Positions 8,937 through 17,622 of a stretch of DNA of 64,000 bases are shown here, piece after piece. The notes below the pieces were generated by a model. It was given only the letters and a program-made list of their open reading frames with translations, had not been told where the DNA came from and ran no database searches. The stretch lies in assembly GCF_003428885.1 (NCBI RefSeq), contig NZ_QQRU01000006.1, forward strand, positions 62,001-126,000. Reading direction: 5' to 3'. Position numbers and translations under genes: made by a program. How positions within the stretch are numbered: position 1 is the stretch's first letter; each line of letters starts with the position of its first letter. Source of the DNA: Streptococcus sp. LQJ-218. Its GTDB lineage: Bacteria; Bacillota; Bacilli; Lactobacillales; Streptococcaceae.

Positions 8937-11900
8937 ATGGAAAAAATATGGAGGGAGAAATCCTGTCGCTACAGTATTCGGAAGCTAACGGTCGGCACAG
9001 CCTCTGTTTTGCTTGGAGCGGTTTTTCTAGCTAGTCATACCGTCTCTGCTGATACTATCGAAGTAAAGCAAAACGAACCTGCATTAGAGAAAACTACAGT
9101 TAAGACAGACACTGTAACGAAAGCAAGTGAATCAACTGAGCACACACAGCCAAACGAACCAATTGATCATACAAAACCAGTTCTAGCCGATAATAGTGCT
9201 TCTGAAAGCAAACCCGCTGAGGCTGATATTACTTCTTCTACAGCTAACCAAGCAAGTACCGAAGCTATTGTCAAACCTAACGAAAATAAGGAAACCGAAA
9301 AACAAGAACTACCTGTGACAAAACAAAACAACTATCAACTCAACTACGATCAGCCAACAGCTCCTTCCTATGATGGATGGGAAAAACAAGCCCTTCCAGT
9401 TGGGAATGGTGAGATGGGTGCTAAGGTTTTTGGTCTCATCGGTGAGGAGAGAATCCAATACAACGAAAAAACTCTTTGGTCGGGCGGACCACGTCCCGAC
9501 AGTACCGACAGTACCGACTATAATGGAGGAAACTACCAGGAGCGGTATAAAATTTTAGCAGAAATTCGTAAGGCTCTTGAAGACGGAGATCGTCAAAAAG
9601 CAAAACAACTCGCTGAACAAAATCTAGTTGGACCAAACAATCCCCAGTATGGACGCTATCTAGCTTTTGGTGATATCTCTATGGTATTCACCAACCAAAA
9701 GAAAGGATTAGAGAACGTCACAGACTATCATCGTAGTTTGGATATAACAAAAGCTACTACTACAACTTCTTACACTCAAGATGGAACTACTTTTAAAAGA
9801 GAAACCTTCTCAAGCTACCCTGATGATGTTACAGTTACCCACTTGACTCAAAAAGGGGACAAAAAACTTGATTTTACAGTTTGGAATAGCTTAACAGAAG
9901 ATTTGATTGCTAACGGAGACTACTCAGCGGAGTATTCTAACTACAAGAGTGGCCATGTTACGACAGACCCGAATGGTATCCTACTAAAAGGTACGGTCAA
10001 AGATAATGGCCTCCAGTTTGCATCCTATCTAGGAATTAAAACGGACGGAAAAGTTACTGTCCATGATGATAGTTTAACGGTCACAGGGGCGAATTACGCC
10101 ACCTTGTATCTCAGTGCCAAAACCAACTTTGCTCAAAATCCAAAAACCAACTATCGAAAAGAAATTGATTTAGAAAAAACTGTTAAACATATCGTAGAGG
10201 TTGCTAAAGCAAAGGACTACGAAGCATTAAAGCAAGACCATATCAAAGACTATCAAAGCCTCTTCAACCGTGTTAAATTAAATCTAGGCGGAAATAACTC
10301 TAACCTGACTACAAAAGAGGCACTTCGAACTTATACGCCTACCAAAGGGCAAAAACTGGAAGAACTCTTCTTCCAATACGGACGTTATTTATTGATTAGT
10401 TCATCTCGTGATCGCACAGATGCCCTTCCTGCAAACCTACAAGGAGTTTGGAATGCTGTAGACAATCCACCTTGGAATGCTGACTACCACCTCAATGTCA
10501 ATTTGCAAATGAACTATTGGCCAGCCTACATGAGCAACCTTGCTGAAACCGCCAAGCCAATGATCAATTACATTGATGACATGCGTTACTATGGCCGTAT
10601 TGCTGCTAAGGAATACGCTGGTATCGAATCCAAAGATGGACAAGAAAATGGTTGGCTGGTCCACACTCAAGCTACACCCTTTGGCTGGACTACTCCTGGT
10701 TGGAATTACTATTGGGGTTGGTCGCCAGCTGCTAATGCTTGGATGATGCAGAACGTCTATGACTACTATAAATTCACCAAGGACGAAACTTATCTCAAAG
10801 AAAAGATTTATCCAATGCTCAAGGAAACAGCTAAGTTTTGGAATTCCTTCTTACATTATGACAAATCTAGTGATCGTTGGGTATCTTCTCCATCCTACTC
10901 ACCAGAACACGGTACTATTACCATTGGAAATACCTTTGACCAATCACTTGTTTGGCAATTATTCCACGATTATATGGAAGCTGCCAATCATCTCCAAGTC
11001 GATCAAGACTTGGTCACTGAAGTTAAAAATAAATTTGATAAATTAAAACCATTACACATTAACAAAGATGGCCGGATTAAGGAATGGTACGAGGAGGACG
11101 GTCCGCAATTCACCAATGAAGGGATAGAAAAGCATCACCGTCATGTTTCCAATCTAGTTGGTCTCTTCCCAGGCACTCTCTTTAACAAAGACCAAGCTGA
11201 ATACCTGGAGGCTGCGCGTGCTACCTTAAATCACCGTGGGGATGGTGGTACTGGTTGGTCTAAGGCCAATAAAGTCAACCTATGGGCTCGTCTGCTAGAC
11301 GGTAACCGTGCCCATCGCCTGCTTGCTGAACAGCTCAAGTACTCAACTCTTGAAAACCTTTGGGATACACACGCGCCTTTCCAAATCGATGGAAACTTTG
11401 GTGCAACCAGTGGTATTTCAGAAATGCTTCTTCAATCTCATACTGGCTATATCGCACCATTGCCTGCCCTACCGGATGTATGGAAAGATGGACAAGTATC
11501 CGGTTTAATTGCCCGTGGTAACTTTGAAGTCAATATGAAGTGGAAAGATAAAAATCTTCAAAATTTGTCCTTCCTTTCAAATGTTGGTGGAGACCTCGTC
11601 GTAGACTATCCAAATATCGAAGCTAGCCAAATCAAGGTTAATGGCAAACCTGTCAAAGCAACTGTTCTAAAAAACAATCGTATCCAACTTGCTACTCAAA
11701 AAGGCGATGTTGTTTCTTTCGAACAGGTCCCTGGCCGAGTGACACTTTTAACTGCCGCTAGACAAAATGGCTTAGCTGCTGAACTCAACTTCAATCAAGT
11801 AGATGGAGCGACAAATTATATCATCCGAAGAGAAGTAAAGAATGATTCAGGTCAAGCTCCTGTAATTAAAGAATTTGTTACCAATCAAACTCACTTTATC

Positions 11901-14084
11901 GACAGCTCACTAGATCCTAAGCTTGCTTATACCTATACTGTTAAAGCGATGTTCGGAGATGTCTCGACACAAGTTTCCGAAAAAGCAAATGCAGAAACCT
12001 ATAGTGAAGTGATGGACGATCGAGATAGTCGAATTCAATACGGTGCCGGATTTGGAAGCTGGACAGATTCAGAGTTATATAGAGGAACTGAAAAATATGC
12101 TGATCTTTCATACTATGATTATTCTGATGAAGATATCACTGCCACAATTCCTTTCACTGGGGTTGGAATTGAAGTTTATGGGCAAAAATCATCTGATTTA
12201 GGCCTTGCAACTGCAAAAATCGATGGTAAAGAAGTCGGTGAACTTGATTTCCATACCGCTGGAGAAACAGAAAAAAGCGGCTTAATCGGTCGCTTCACCG
12301 GATTATCAGAAAAGCCTCATACACTCACTATCAGTGTGAAACGAACTAATAAAGGACGAGATAATGAAGGATCAAGAATCATTCTTGACTACTTCAAAAT
12401 TCTATCTGGAAAGGGTCGTACTATTGAAAAAATGGATGACAGAGACCCTCGAATCCAATACGGTTCTCAATTTAAAAACTGGAGCGACCCTGAGCTCTAC
12501 GAAGCTACAGAGAAATATGCTGATATCAATAACAATTCATCAAGTGCAGCTTCAGAATCTCAAGCAACTATTTCCTTCACAGGTACAGGAATTCGTATTT
12601 ATGGTTTAAAAACCTCTGAATTGGGCAAAGCACTGGTGACACTAGATGGAAAAGAGATGCCTAGTTTAGATTTCTATACTTCAGAAGCAACTGAAAAGAG
12701 AGCCTTTATTGGAGAATTCACAAATTTGGCTGATGGTCCACATACCTTGACGCTGAGAGTTGATCCTAACTCACCAGAAGGACGCAAGAAAATTTCCCTC
12801 GACTCATTTGATATTATAAAATCTCCAGCTATTGGTTTAGACCTTCCAAGTATTGCTCCTCTTAAGACAAATGATAAAACGGTCTCCTTAACTCTACCAA
12901 CTGGAGATTGGGAAGCAATTGCAATCAATTTCCCAGGTGTCAAAGATCCACTCGTTTTTCGAAAAGTTGATGATCATCACCTGCTTACAACTGGAGATCA
13001 GACTGTGCTATCAGTCCAAGAAAATCAGGTACAAATCCCTATTCCTGATAAAACTAATCGGAAGGTTGGAAATGTGATAGAGGCTTATTCTATCAAAGGA
13101 AATACAACAAGTAGCCCAGTTGTTGGTGTCTTCACTCCTAATATCGATGATGATACAGAGCAACCAACGACAAGCAAAGGAAATGAGCCAGCTCCTACGG
13201 TTGAAATTCCTGAGTACACAAATCCTATTGCTACAGCTGGACAGGAACAACCACCTGTAGTAAATATTCCTGAGTACACTGAGCCTATCGGCACAGTAGG
13301 ACAGGAACAACCACCTGCAGTAAACATTCCTGAATACACTAAACCTATCGGAACGGCTGGACAGGAACAACCGCCTGTAGTAAACGTCCCTGAGTACACT
13401 CAACCTATCGGCACTACTGAACACGTCAAACCATCTGAAGTCAACATACCTAAACCTAATCAACCTATCGGAATCAATAACGATCAATCTCCTTCAACTC
13501 TCAGTGTCCCTAAAATCCAGACACGTGTCTTAAAAGATGAAAAAACTGGAGTTGAAATTATCGGTGATAGCAATAACTTAGAGGGAATTTCATATGTCTC
13601 TAGCAAAAAAGTACTAGCTCAAGAACTATTTGGTAAAACATATGATGCTTATGATATTCAACTCAAAAACCAATCAAATAGCAATATGCAACCAAAAGGC
13701 CCTGTCTTGGTTCGCTTACCAATTTCATCTCAAGTAGAAAATGTCTACTACCTAAGTCCAACTAAGGAATTGGAAGCACTTGATTTTACAGTTCGAGATG
13801 GTATGGCAGAATTTACCACTAGCCATTTTAGCACCTACGCGGTAGTCTATCAATCTAGCCATTCTCAAGAAACTACACCCGACAAGACAATAGAAACCCA
13901 TTCAGAACCAACTTCAATAAACCTTGAACAGGCTTCAACTACCGATAGTCCAACTCAGCTGGAAAATACTCATCACAAAGAACAACTTCCAGAAACTGGT
14001 GAATCCTCAAATCCACTCCTCTTCTTAGCAGGACTTAGTTTAGTCTTAACATCAATCTTCTTATTAAAAAATAAGAAGGATTAA
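8937..14084 (+). CDS. Cell-wall-anchored GH95 alpha-L-fucosidase (YSIRK...LPETG)
   Basis: This 1715-residue surface enzyme should release alpha-1,2-linked L-fucose from host glycans. The order is: YSIRK/GS signal (YSIRKLTVGTASVLLG); Ser/Thr/Glu-rich spacer to about 130; GH95 N-domain (LPVGNGEMGAKVFG) and alpha/alpha barrel with likely catalytic Asn520 and Asn522 (LNVNLQMNYWP), Glu657 (SPEHG) and Asp818 (FQIDGNFGA), assigned by resemblance to bifidobacterial AfcA; two homologous modules of about 140 residues (1024-1160, 1164-1300; MDDRDxRIQYG), possibly glycan-binding; five 20-residue Pro-rich repeats (about 1417-1516); a Thr-rich stalk; LPETG at 1684 with hydrophobic and basic tail. ATG 8937 is used because the in-frame ATG at 8922 overlaps the AAGGAGG ribosome site. 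It is monocistronic and probably carbon-catabolite repressed. Confidence 0.93.
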   Translation: MEKIWREKSCRYSIRKLTVGTASVLLGAVFLASHTVSADTIEVKQNEPALEKTTVKTDTVTKASESTEHTQPNEPIDHTKPVLADNSASESKPAEADITSSTANQASTEAIVKPNENKETEKQELPVTKQNNYQLNYDQPTAPSYDGWEKQALPVGNGEMGAKVFGLIGEERIQYNEKTLWSGGPRPDSTDSTDYNGGNYQERYKILAEIRKALEDGDRQKAKQLAEQNLVGPNNPQYGRYLAFGDISMVFTNQKKGLENVTDYHRSLDITKATTTTSYTQDGTTFKRETFSSYPDDVTVTHLTQKGDKKLDFTVWNSLTEDLIANGDYSAEYSNYKSGHVTTDPNGILLKGTVKDNGLQFASYLGIKTDGKVTVHDDSLTVTGANYATLYLSAKTNFAQNPKTNYRKEIDLEKTVKHIVEVAKAKDYEALKQDHIKDYQSLFNRVKLNLGGNNSNLTTKEALRTYTPTKGQKLEELFFQYGRYLLISSSRDRTDALPANLQGVWNAVDNPPWNADYHLNVNLQMNYWPAYMSNLAETAKPMINYIDDMRYYGRIAAKEYAGIESKDGQENGWLVHTQATPFGWTTPGWNYYWGWSPAANAWMMQNVYDYYKFTKDETYLKEKIYPMLKETAKFWNSFLHYDKSSDRWVSSPSYSPEHGTITIGNTFDQSLVWQLFHDYMEAANHLQVDQDLVTEVKNKFDKLKPLHINKDGRIKEWYEEDGPQFTNEGIEKHHRHVSNLVGLFPGTLFNKDQAEYLEAARATLNHRGDGGTGWSKANKVNLWARLLDGNRAHRLLAEQLKYSTLENLWDTHAPFQIDGNFGATSGISEMLLQSHTGYIAPLPALPDVWKDGQVSGLIARGNFEVNMKWKDKNLQNLSFLSNVGGDLVVDYPNIEASQIKVNGKPVKATVLKNNRIQLATQKGDVVSFEQVPGRVTLLTAARQNGLAAELNFNQVDGATNYIIRREVKNDSGQAPVIKEFVTNQTHFIDSSLDPKLAYTYTVKAMFGDVSTQVSEKANAETYSEVMDDRDSRIQYGAGFGSWTDSELYRGTEKYADLSYYDYSDEDITATIPFTGVGIEVYGQKSSDLGLATAKIDGKEVGELDFHTAGETEKSGLIGRFTGLSEKPHTLTISVKRTNKGRDNEGSRIILDYFKILSGKGRTIEKMDDRDPRIQYGSQFKNWSDPELYEATEKYADINNNSSSAASESQATISFTGTGIRIYGLKTSELGKALVTLDGKEMPSLDFYTSEATEKRAFIGEFTNLADGPHTLTLRVDPNSPEGRKKISLDSFDIIKSPAIGLDLPSIAPLKTNDKTVSLTLPTGDWEAIAINFPGVKDPLVFRKVDDHHLLTTGDQTVLSVQENQVQIPIPDKTNRKVGNVIEAYSIKGNTTSSPVVGVFTPNIDDDTEQPTTSKGNEPAPTVEIPEYTNPIATAGQEQPPVVNIPEYTEPIGTVGQEQPPAVNIPEYTKPIGTAGQEQPPVVNVPEYTQPIGTTEHVKPSEVNIPKPNQPIGINNDQSPSTLSVPKIQTRVLKDEKTGVEIIGDSNNLEGISYVSSKKVLAQELFGKTYDAYDIQLKNQSNSNMQPKGPVLVRLPISSQVENVYYLSPTKELEALDFTVRDGMAEFTTSHFSTYAVVYQSSHSQETTPDKTIETHSEPTSINLEQASTTDSPTQLENTHHKEQLPETGESSNPLLFLAGLSLVLTSIFLLKNKKD
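13185..13484 (+). repeat. Five tandem 60-bp repeats in the fucosidase gene
   Basis: Five in-frame units of exactly 60 bases encode 20-residue Pro-rich motifs of the form EQPPVVNIPEYTxPIGTxGQ. The middle three are near-identical and the outer two diverged. They form a wall-spanning stalk before the LPETG anchor, and copy number is likely to vary by recombination. Confidence 0.92.
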
Positions 14085-14206
14085 AACTACAAACTTTTAA
14101 GAGTGAATCAGAGAGCTATCTCACCCGAGAGTGACACAAGTTTGGTATGTAGTAGCATTTCATTTACCATTTAACTGATATCTTTTAAGATAATATTCTA
14201 AACTAC

Positions 14207-14239
14207 AAACCAGTCCTTTTTGTCTTGAGGACTGGTTTT
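14207..14239 (+). terminator. Intrinsic terminator of the fucosidase gene
   Basis: AAACCAGTCC pairs with GGACTGGTTT (12-base loop), followed by a short T-run. It lies 120 bases after the stop codon. Confidence 0.85.
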
Positions 14240-14340
14240 AATATCGTATATCTAGTTACCATCTGATAGATTACAGTTAAACCTAGTGTCTATCCTTTGA
14301 GGAATTTCTAGTCATAAATAATCACACAACTATACAAATT

Positions 14341-14454
14341 CATTCTCAATGACAATCAAAGAGCGAACTAGGAAGCTAGCCGCAGGTTGCTCAAAATACC
14401 GCTTTGAGGTTGCAGATAAAGCTTACGTGGTTTGAATAGATTTTAGAAGAGTAT
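14341..14454. repeat. BOX-type repeat (diverged copy 1)
   Basis: The copy starts ATTCTCAATGACAATCAAAG and ends TTTTAGAAGAGTAT, with the core CTAGCCGCAGGTTGCTCAAA and GCTTACGTGG. It is the most diverged of the six copies and lies between two convergent terminators. The rest of the 439-base gap 14085-14523 holds only those terminators. Confidence 0.8.
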
Positions 14455-14489
14455 CAATTTCATATTTCTTCCTATCTATTTGTACTAAT

Positions 14490-14523
14490 AAAAGACTGAG
14501 ACACTAGATCTCAGCCTTTTTCT
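14490..14523 (-). terminator. Terminator of the TrpXYZ-like operon
   Basis: On the minus strand GGCTGAGA, a 7-base loop and TCTCAGTC are followed by TTTTATTAG, directly after the stop of the ATPase gene. Confidence 0.85.
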
Positions 14524-15327
14524 TTATCCCAAAACCAATTCATCACTGACTAGATTTTGACCGCTATTTTTCTGGAAGAGATGCATGAGATCTTCAACTG
14601 TCAGATGCTTTTTCTCCTCTCCCTTGACATCTACCACTATCTTGCCTTGATAGAGCATAATGAGACGATTTCCGTACTCAATCGCATGGTTCATATCATG
14701 GGTAATCATCAACGTCGTCAACTGATGGTCTTCCACAATCTTTTGCGTCAAATCCATCACCATTTGACTCGTTTTCGGGTCAAGTGCCGCAGTATGTTCA
14801 TCCAAAAGCAAAAGTTTAGGTTTCACCAGAGCTGCCATGACTAGAGTCAAGGCCTGTCTTTGTCCTCCTGACAGGTATTGAGTATCCACTTTCAAGCGAT
14901 TTTCAAGACCAATATTCAACTCTCTCAGGGCCTCTTGGAACCGGATTCTATCTTTCTCCTTCACGCCCCAACCAAGCCCTCTCTTCTGTCCGCGTCTCAA
15001 GGCAATAGCCATATTCTCCTCAATCGTCAAACGAGAAGCTGTCCCCATCTTCGGATCTTGAAAAACACGGGCGATCTCCTTGGCTCTCATTCTTACACTC
15101 AGATTTTTAATGGATTTGCCTGCCAATAAAAGGTCACCTTCGTCCACCGATAGATTGCCAGCCAAGATATTCATCAAAGTGGATTTCCCTGCTCCATTTC
15201 CACCAATCACAGAGATAAAATCTCCCTCTTCAACCTCTAAATCTAATCCTTTGAGGACATGGTTCTCATTGACCGTCCCTGCTTCAAATGTTTTGTGAAT
15301 ATTTTCAAGCGTTAACAAACTTGCCAT
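14524..15327 (-). CDS. TrpZ-like amino-acid ABC transporter ATP-binding protein
   Basis: This is a 267-residue ATPase with Walker A GGNGAGKST, signature YLSGGQRQALTL, Walker B KLLLLDEHTAALD and H-loop TLMITHDMNHAIEYG. The DEHTAALDPKTSQ variant is characteristic of ATPases paired with the ABC_sub_bind (TrpX/YtfQ-unlike) binding proteins. It energises the permease encoded 12 bases upstream. The substrate is inferred to be an aromatic amino acid from the operon family and from its Phe/Tyr-rich leader peptide. A terminator follows immediately. Confidence 0.88.
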   Translation of the reverse strand: MASLLTLENIHKTFEAGTVNENHVLKGLDLEVEEGDFISVIGGNGAGKSTLMNILAGNLSVDEGDLLLAGKSIKNLSVRMRAKEIARVFQDPKMGTASRLTIEENMAIALRRGQKRGLGWGVKEKDRIRFQEALRELNIGLENRLKVDTQYLSGGQRQALTLVMAALVKPKLLLLDEHTAALDPKTSQMVMDLTQKIVEDHQLTTLMITHDMNHAIEYGNRLIMLYQGKIVVDVKGEEKKHLTVEDLMHLFQKNSGQNLVSDELVLG

Positions 15328-15339
15328 AACTTTCTCCTC

Positions 15340-16233
15340 CTATTCATTTCTCAATTTCAGACCACGAATCTTTAATCTCTTTTGCAATTCTGGTGCAAAT
15401 AAAACCAAAGCGAGCAAGATTGCATTAAAGAGACGAACCAGATTTTGATCTAAATTTGGAATTTCATAAATATTTAAAATAATCAAACGGTAAACAATAG
15501 CACCGATTCCGATGGATAACAAGCGGCCTCCAATGGTCAAGTCATGTATCAAGACTTCCGCAATAATCACTGCACTCAAACCAACAACAATGGTTCCTGT
15601 CCCAGAAGTCACATCTGAAAATCCATCATTTTGGGCAAACAAGGAACCACATAGGGCAATCAAGCCGTTTGAAATCATGTAACCAACAATCTTCATGGTG
15701 TCTACATTGACCCCATTGGCCTCACTCATCGGAATATTGTCCCCAGTCGAACGCAAGACCAAGCCAATCTCTGTTTTCATCAAAAGAGTCAAGACCAAAC
15801 AAACAAGTAAGAGACAGGCTAAACTGAATGAGAAAACAGCTTCTTCATTTGTTAGCCCCAAACTCGCCAATTGTTTAAAGACGGTTGCAGAATCTCCCAA
15901 GGAAAGATTGGGCACGCTTCCCATGATTTTAATGTTGATGGAATAAAGTCCTGTCAAGGTCACAATCCCTGTCAAGAGAGCTGGGATTTTCATCTTGGTA
16001 TGGAGCATTCCTGATACAAGACCTGCTACCATACCCGCCAGCAAAGCAAGTAAGGTCGCAATCCAAGGATTTGTCCCTGCCTGTATCTGAGATACGACAA
16101 CAGCCGCTCCCATTGGAAAAGCTCCTTCAGCAGTCATATCCGCAATGTCCAAAATACGGAAAGTCAAGTAGACCCCAATGGCCATAATCGACCATAGTAA
16201 ACCTTCTGATAAACTAGATAATACAAAATTCAT
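15340..16233 (-). CDS. TrpY-like ABC transporter permease
   Basis: This is a 297-residue BPD_transp_2-type (LivH-like) permease with about eight hydrophobic segments, including LLWSIMAIGVYLTFRILDIADM at the N-terminus, AFPMGAAVVVSQ, LLTGIVTLTGLYSI and a final LFNAILLALVLFAPELQK. The ADMTAEGAFPMGAA motif is typical of the permeases that accompany TrpX-type binding proteins. It lies 11 bases from the binding-protein gene and 12 from the ATPase gene, so the three form one operon. Confidence 0.88.
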   Translation of the reverse strand: MNFVLSSLSEGLLWSIMAIGVYLTFRILDIADMTAEGAFPMGAAVVVSQIQAGTNPWIATLLALLAGMVAGLVSGMLHTKMKIPALLTGIVTLTGLYSINIKIMGSVPNLSLGDSATVFKQLASLGLTNEEAVFSFSLACLLLVCLVLTLLMKTEIGLVLRSTGDNIPMSEANGVNVDTMKIVGYMISNGLIALCGSLFAQNDGFSDVTSGTGTIVVGLSAVIIAEVLIHDLTIGGRLLSIGIGAIVYRLIILNIYEIPNLDQNLVRLFNAILLALVLFAPELQKRLKIRGLKLRNE

Positions 16234-16244
16234 CTTAAATCTCC

Positions 16245-17222
16245 TTATTCCTTGCCTTCTAACTTACTAATATCAATTCCCAATGCATCTGCCATTTCTT
16301 GATTAGTATGCAATTCCAGTTTTTCAGGCAACTCAACTGCTATATTTTCTGGCTTCTCACCTTTTAAAATACGAATCAACATGCGTGCTGTCTGTCTTCC
16401 CAATTCTTCATAATTGGTACCGTAGTTATACAAGCCACCAACAGCAACCATTTCTGTTGAACCACCAAATACTGGAACCTTATGTTTAATTGAAACCTGC
16501 TTGACTGTTTCCATGGTTGATGAAATGATATTATCCGTTGGTACAAAAACCATATCCACCTCTGCCATCAAGCTTTCTGCTGCCGCCTTGACGTTGTTAC
16601 TGTCCAAGATTGTTTTTTCAACAACAGTAAAGCCTTTTTCTTCCAGAAGGCGCTTAGCTTCATCCTTTTGGACAACTGAGTTTGGCTCGCTCTGAGTATA
16701 GAGAATTCCAATCGTTTTAGCCTTTGGCAACACTTTCTTTATCAAATTGATTTGGGTTAAAATGGCATCTGATGACTGGTCACTTGTACCAGTTACATTG
16801 CCCCCAGGATGCTCTCTTGACTCAACCAACTTGGCACTGACAGGATCTGTTACCGCTGAAAAGATAACCGGTGTCGTTTGTGTTGTATTGGCCAAGCTCT
16901 GAGCAGAAGGCGTTGCGATGGCTAGAACGACATCACTAGATTCTGCTAGTTGCTGGGAAATGGTTTTTAGATTTCGTTGTTCTCCCTGTGCATTTTGCAA
17001 ATCAATCTCGATATTTTTCCCTTCAACATAGCCTTGCTTAGCCAGCTCATGCACAAAACCTTCTCTAGTAGCGTCCAAAGATTGATGAGTAATAAACTGC
17101 GAAATACCGATACGAAAAACATCTTTTTTCTTATCTGCCTTCAACTGATGCAGACTAATTAGAGAGGTCAAGAGGATACCCACTACCAAGAGAGGGGCTA
17201 GTAATTTTCGAACAACTTTCAT
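16245..17222 (-). CDS. TrpX-like substrate-binding protein (ABC_sub_bind family)
   Basis: This is a 325-residue periplasmic-binding-fold protein (two Rossmann-like lobes; IGISQFITHQSLDATREGF, VIFSAVTDPVSAKLV, VPVFGGSTEMVAVGGLYNYG). The N-terminus is a single hydrophobic helix (LLAPLLVVGILLTSLISLHQ) without a lipobox Cys, so the protein is probably membrane-anchored by an uncleaved signal. The family includes TrpX proteins assigned to tryptophan or other aromatic amino acids. AAGGAG sits 8 bases before the ATG. It is the first gene of the operon, preceded by an unusually long regulatory leader with a peptide gene, terminator and BOX repeat. Confidence 0.88.
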   Translation of the reverse strand: MKVVRKLLAPLLVVGILLTSLISLHQLKADKKKDVFRIGISQFITHQSLDATREGFVHELAKQGYVEGKNIEIDLQNAQGEQRNLKTISQQLAESSDVVLAIATPSAQSLANTTQTTPVIFSAVTDPVSAKLVESREHPGGNVTGTSDQSSDAILTQINLIKKVLPKAKTIGILYTQSEPNSVVQKDEAKRLLEEKGFTVVEKTILDSNNVKAAAESLMAEVDMVFVPTDNIISSTMETVKQVSIKHKVPVFGGSTEMVAVGGLYNYGTNYEELGRQTARMLIRILKGEKPENIAVELPEKLELHTNQEMADALGIDISKLEGKE

Positions 17223-17248
17223 AAGGAAACTCCTTCTCAGAAAAGATA

Positions 17249-17353
17249 ATACTCAATGAAAATCAAAGAGCAAACTAGGAAACTAGCCGCAGGCTGTACT
17301 TGAGTACGGCAAGGCGACGTTGACGTGGTTTGAATTTGATTTTCGAAGAGTAT
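17249..17353. repeat. BOX repeat (copy 2) in the TrpX leader
   Basis: This 105-bp element runs from ATACTCAATGAAAATCAAAG to TTTTCGAAGAGTAT with the core TACGGCAAGGCGACGTTGACG, which resembles the well-known BOX-A primer sequence. Its imperfect terminal inverted repeats can fold into a hairpin. It sits between the attenuator terminator and the binding-protein start codon. Confidence 0.9.
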
Positions 17354-17354
17354 A

Positions 17355-17388
17355 AAACAAAAAACCGCCTAGATAATACCTAAACGGA
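17355..17388 (-). terminator. Attenuator terminator in TrpXYZ-like leader
   Basis: On the minus strand CCGTTTAG, loop GTATTAT and CTAGGCGG are followed by TTTTTTG. It lies inside the leader, 240 bases after the promoter and 133 bases before the first gene, so it should stop transcription unless a competing structure forms. Confidence 0.85.
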
Positions 17389-17547
17389 TGCTTGAAATAA
17401 TCTAACAAGTTATAACTTTGCTAGTCCATTTAGATATTCATCTATATGGACTACAATCAAAAATCTTAGCCACATAGATACAAACAAATTGCTTGAACTG
17501 TTTGCATCCATGGTGACATGTCTACAAACACTATCTAAAGTAGCTAA
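17365..17547 (-). promoter_or_regulatory. Ribosome-mediated attenuator (six alternating RNA segments)
   Basis: Reading the minus strand, segment 1 is 17547-17532 (the Phe-Ser-Tyr-Phe-Arg codons), 2 is 17480-17466, 3 is 17449-17440, 4 is 17433-17425, 5 is 17388-17380 and 6 is 17372-17365. Each can pair with the next: 1:2 (TTAGCTAC with GTGGCTAA, plus AGATA/TATCT), 2:3 (ATCTATGTGG with CCATATAGAT), 3:4 (part of a hairpin of AGTCCATATAGAT with ATCTAAATGGACT), 4:5 (CTAAATGGA with TCCGTTTAG) and 5:6 (terminator). Stalling on segment 1 favours 2:3, then 4:5 and readthrough. Free translation favours 1:2, 3:4 and the terminator. An additional stable hairpin lies at 17477-17508. Confidence 0.75.
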
Positions 17548-17590
17548 AGTAAAAGTTTTGATTCATCGTTACAGCTTGTTTCTTATTCAT
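17531..17590 (-). CDS. Candidate leader peptide rich in Phe/Tyr codons
   Basis: This 19-codon reading frame begins MNKKQAVTMNQN and ends FYFSYFR, then TAG. It starts about 26 bases after the predicted transcription start; an internal ATG at 17566 would give 11 residues. Three Phe and two Tyr codons lie within the last seven sense codons, and there is no Trp codon. Those codons are part of RNA segment 1, which pairs with downstream leader sequence. This fits a cis-acting peptide whose translation senses charged tRNA-Phe/tRNA-Tyr to control the amino-acid transporter downstream. The ribosome site is weak (only purine-rich AGAAAAAGAA), which is the main doubt. Confidence 0.65.
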   Translation of the reverse strand: MNKKQAVTMNQNFYFSYFR

Positions 17591-17622
17591 TTCTTTTTCT
17601 GCTTTCTTTTTTGATGTTTCCT

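Noticed and set aside
13011-13487. A 158-codon minus-strand frame opposite the fucosidase repeats
   Set aside because: It is a mirror of the 60-bp repeats, with Cys/Arg/Ser-rich low-complexity translation, and there is no ribosome site.
14524-17222. ABC operon next to the fucosidase as a fucose importer
   Set aside because: The binding protein and permease belong to the TrpX/LivH-like amino-acid type, and the operon is convergent to the fucosidase with its own regulation.
17223-17622. T-box riboswitch upstream of the TrpXYZ-like operon
   Set aside because: I looked for the T-box sequence (AGGGTGGNACCGCG-like) and stem I features on the minus strand and found none; the peptide attenuator explains the leader better.
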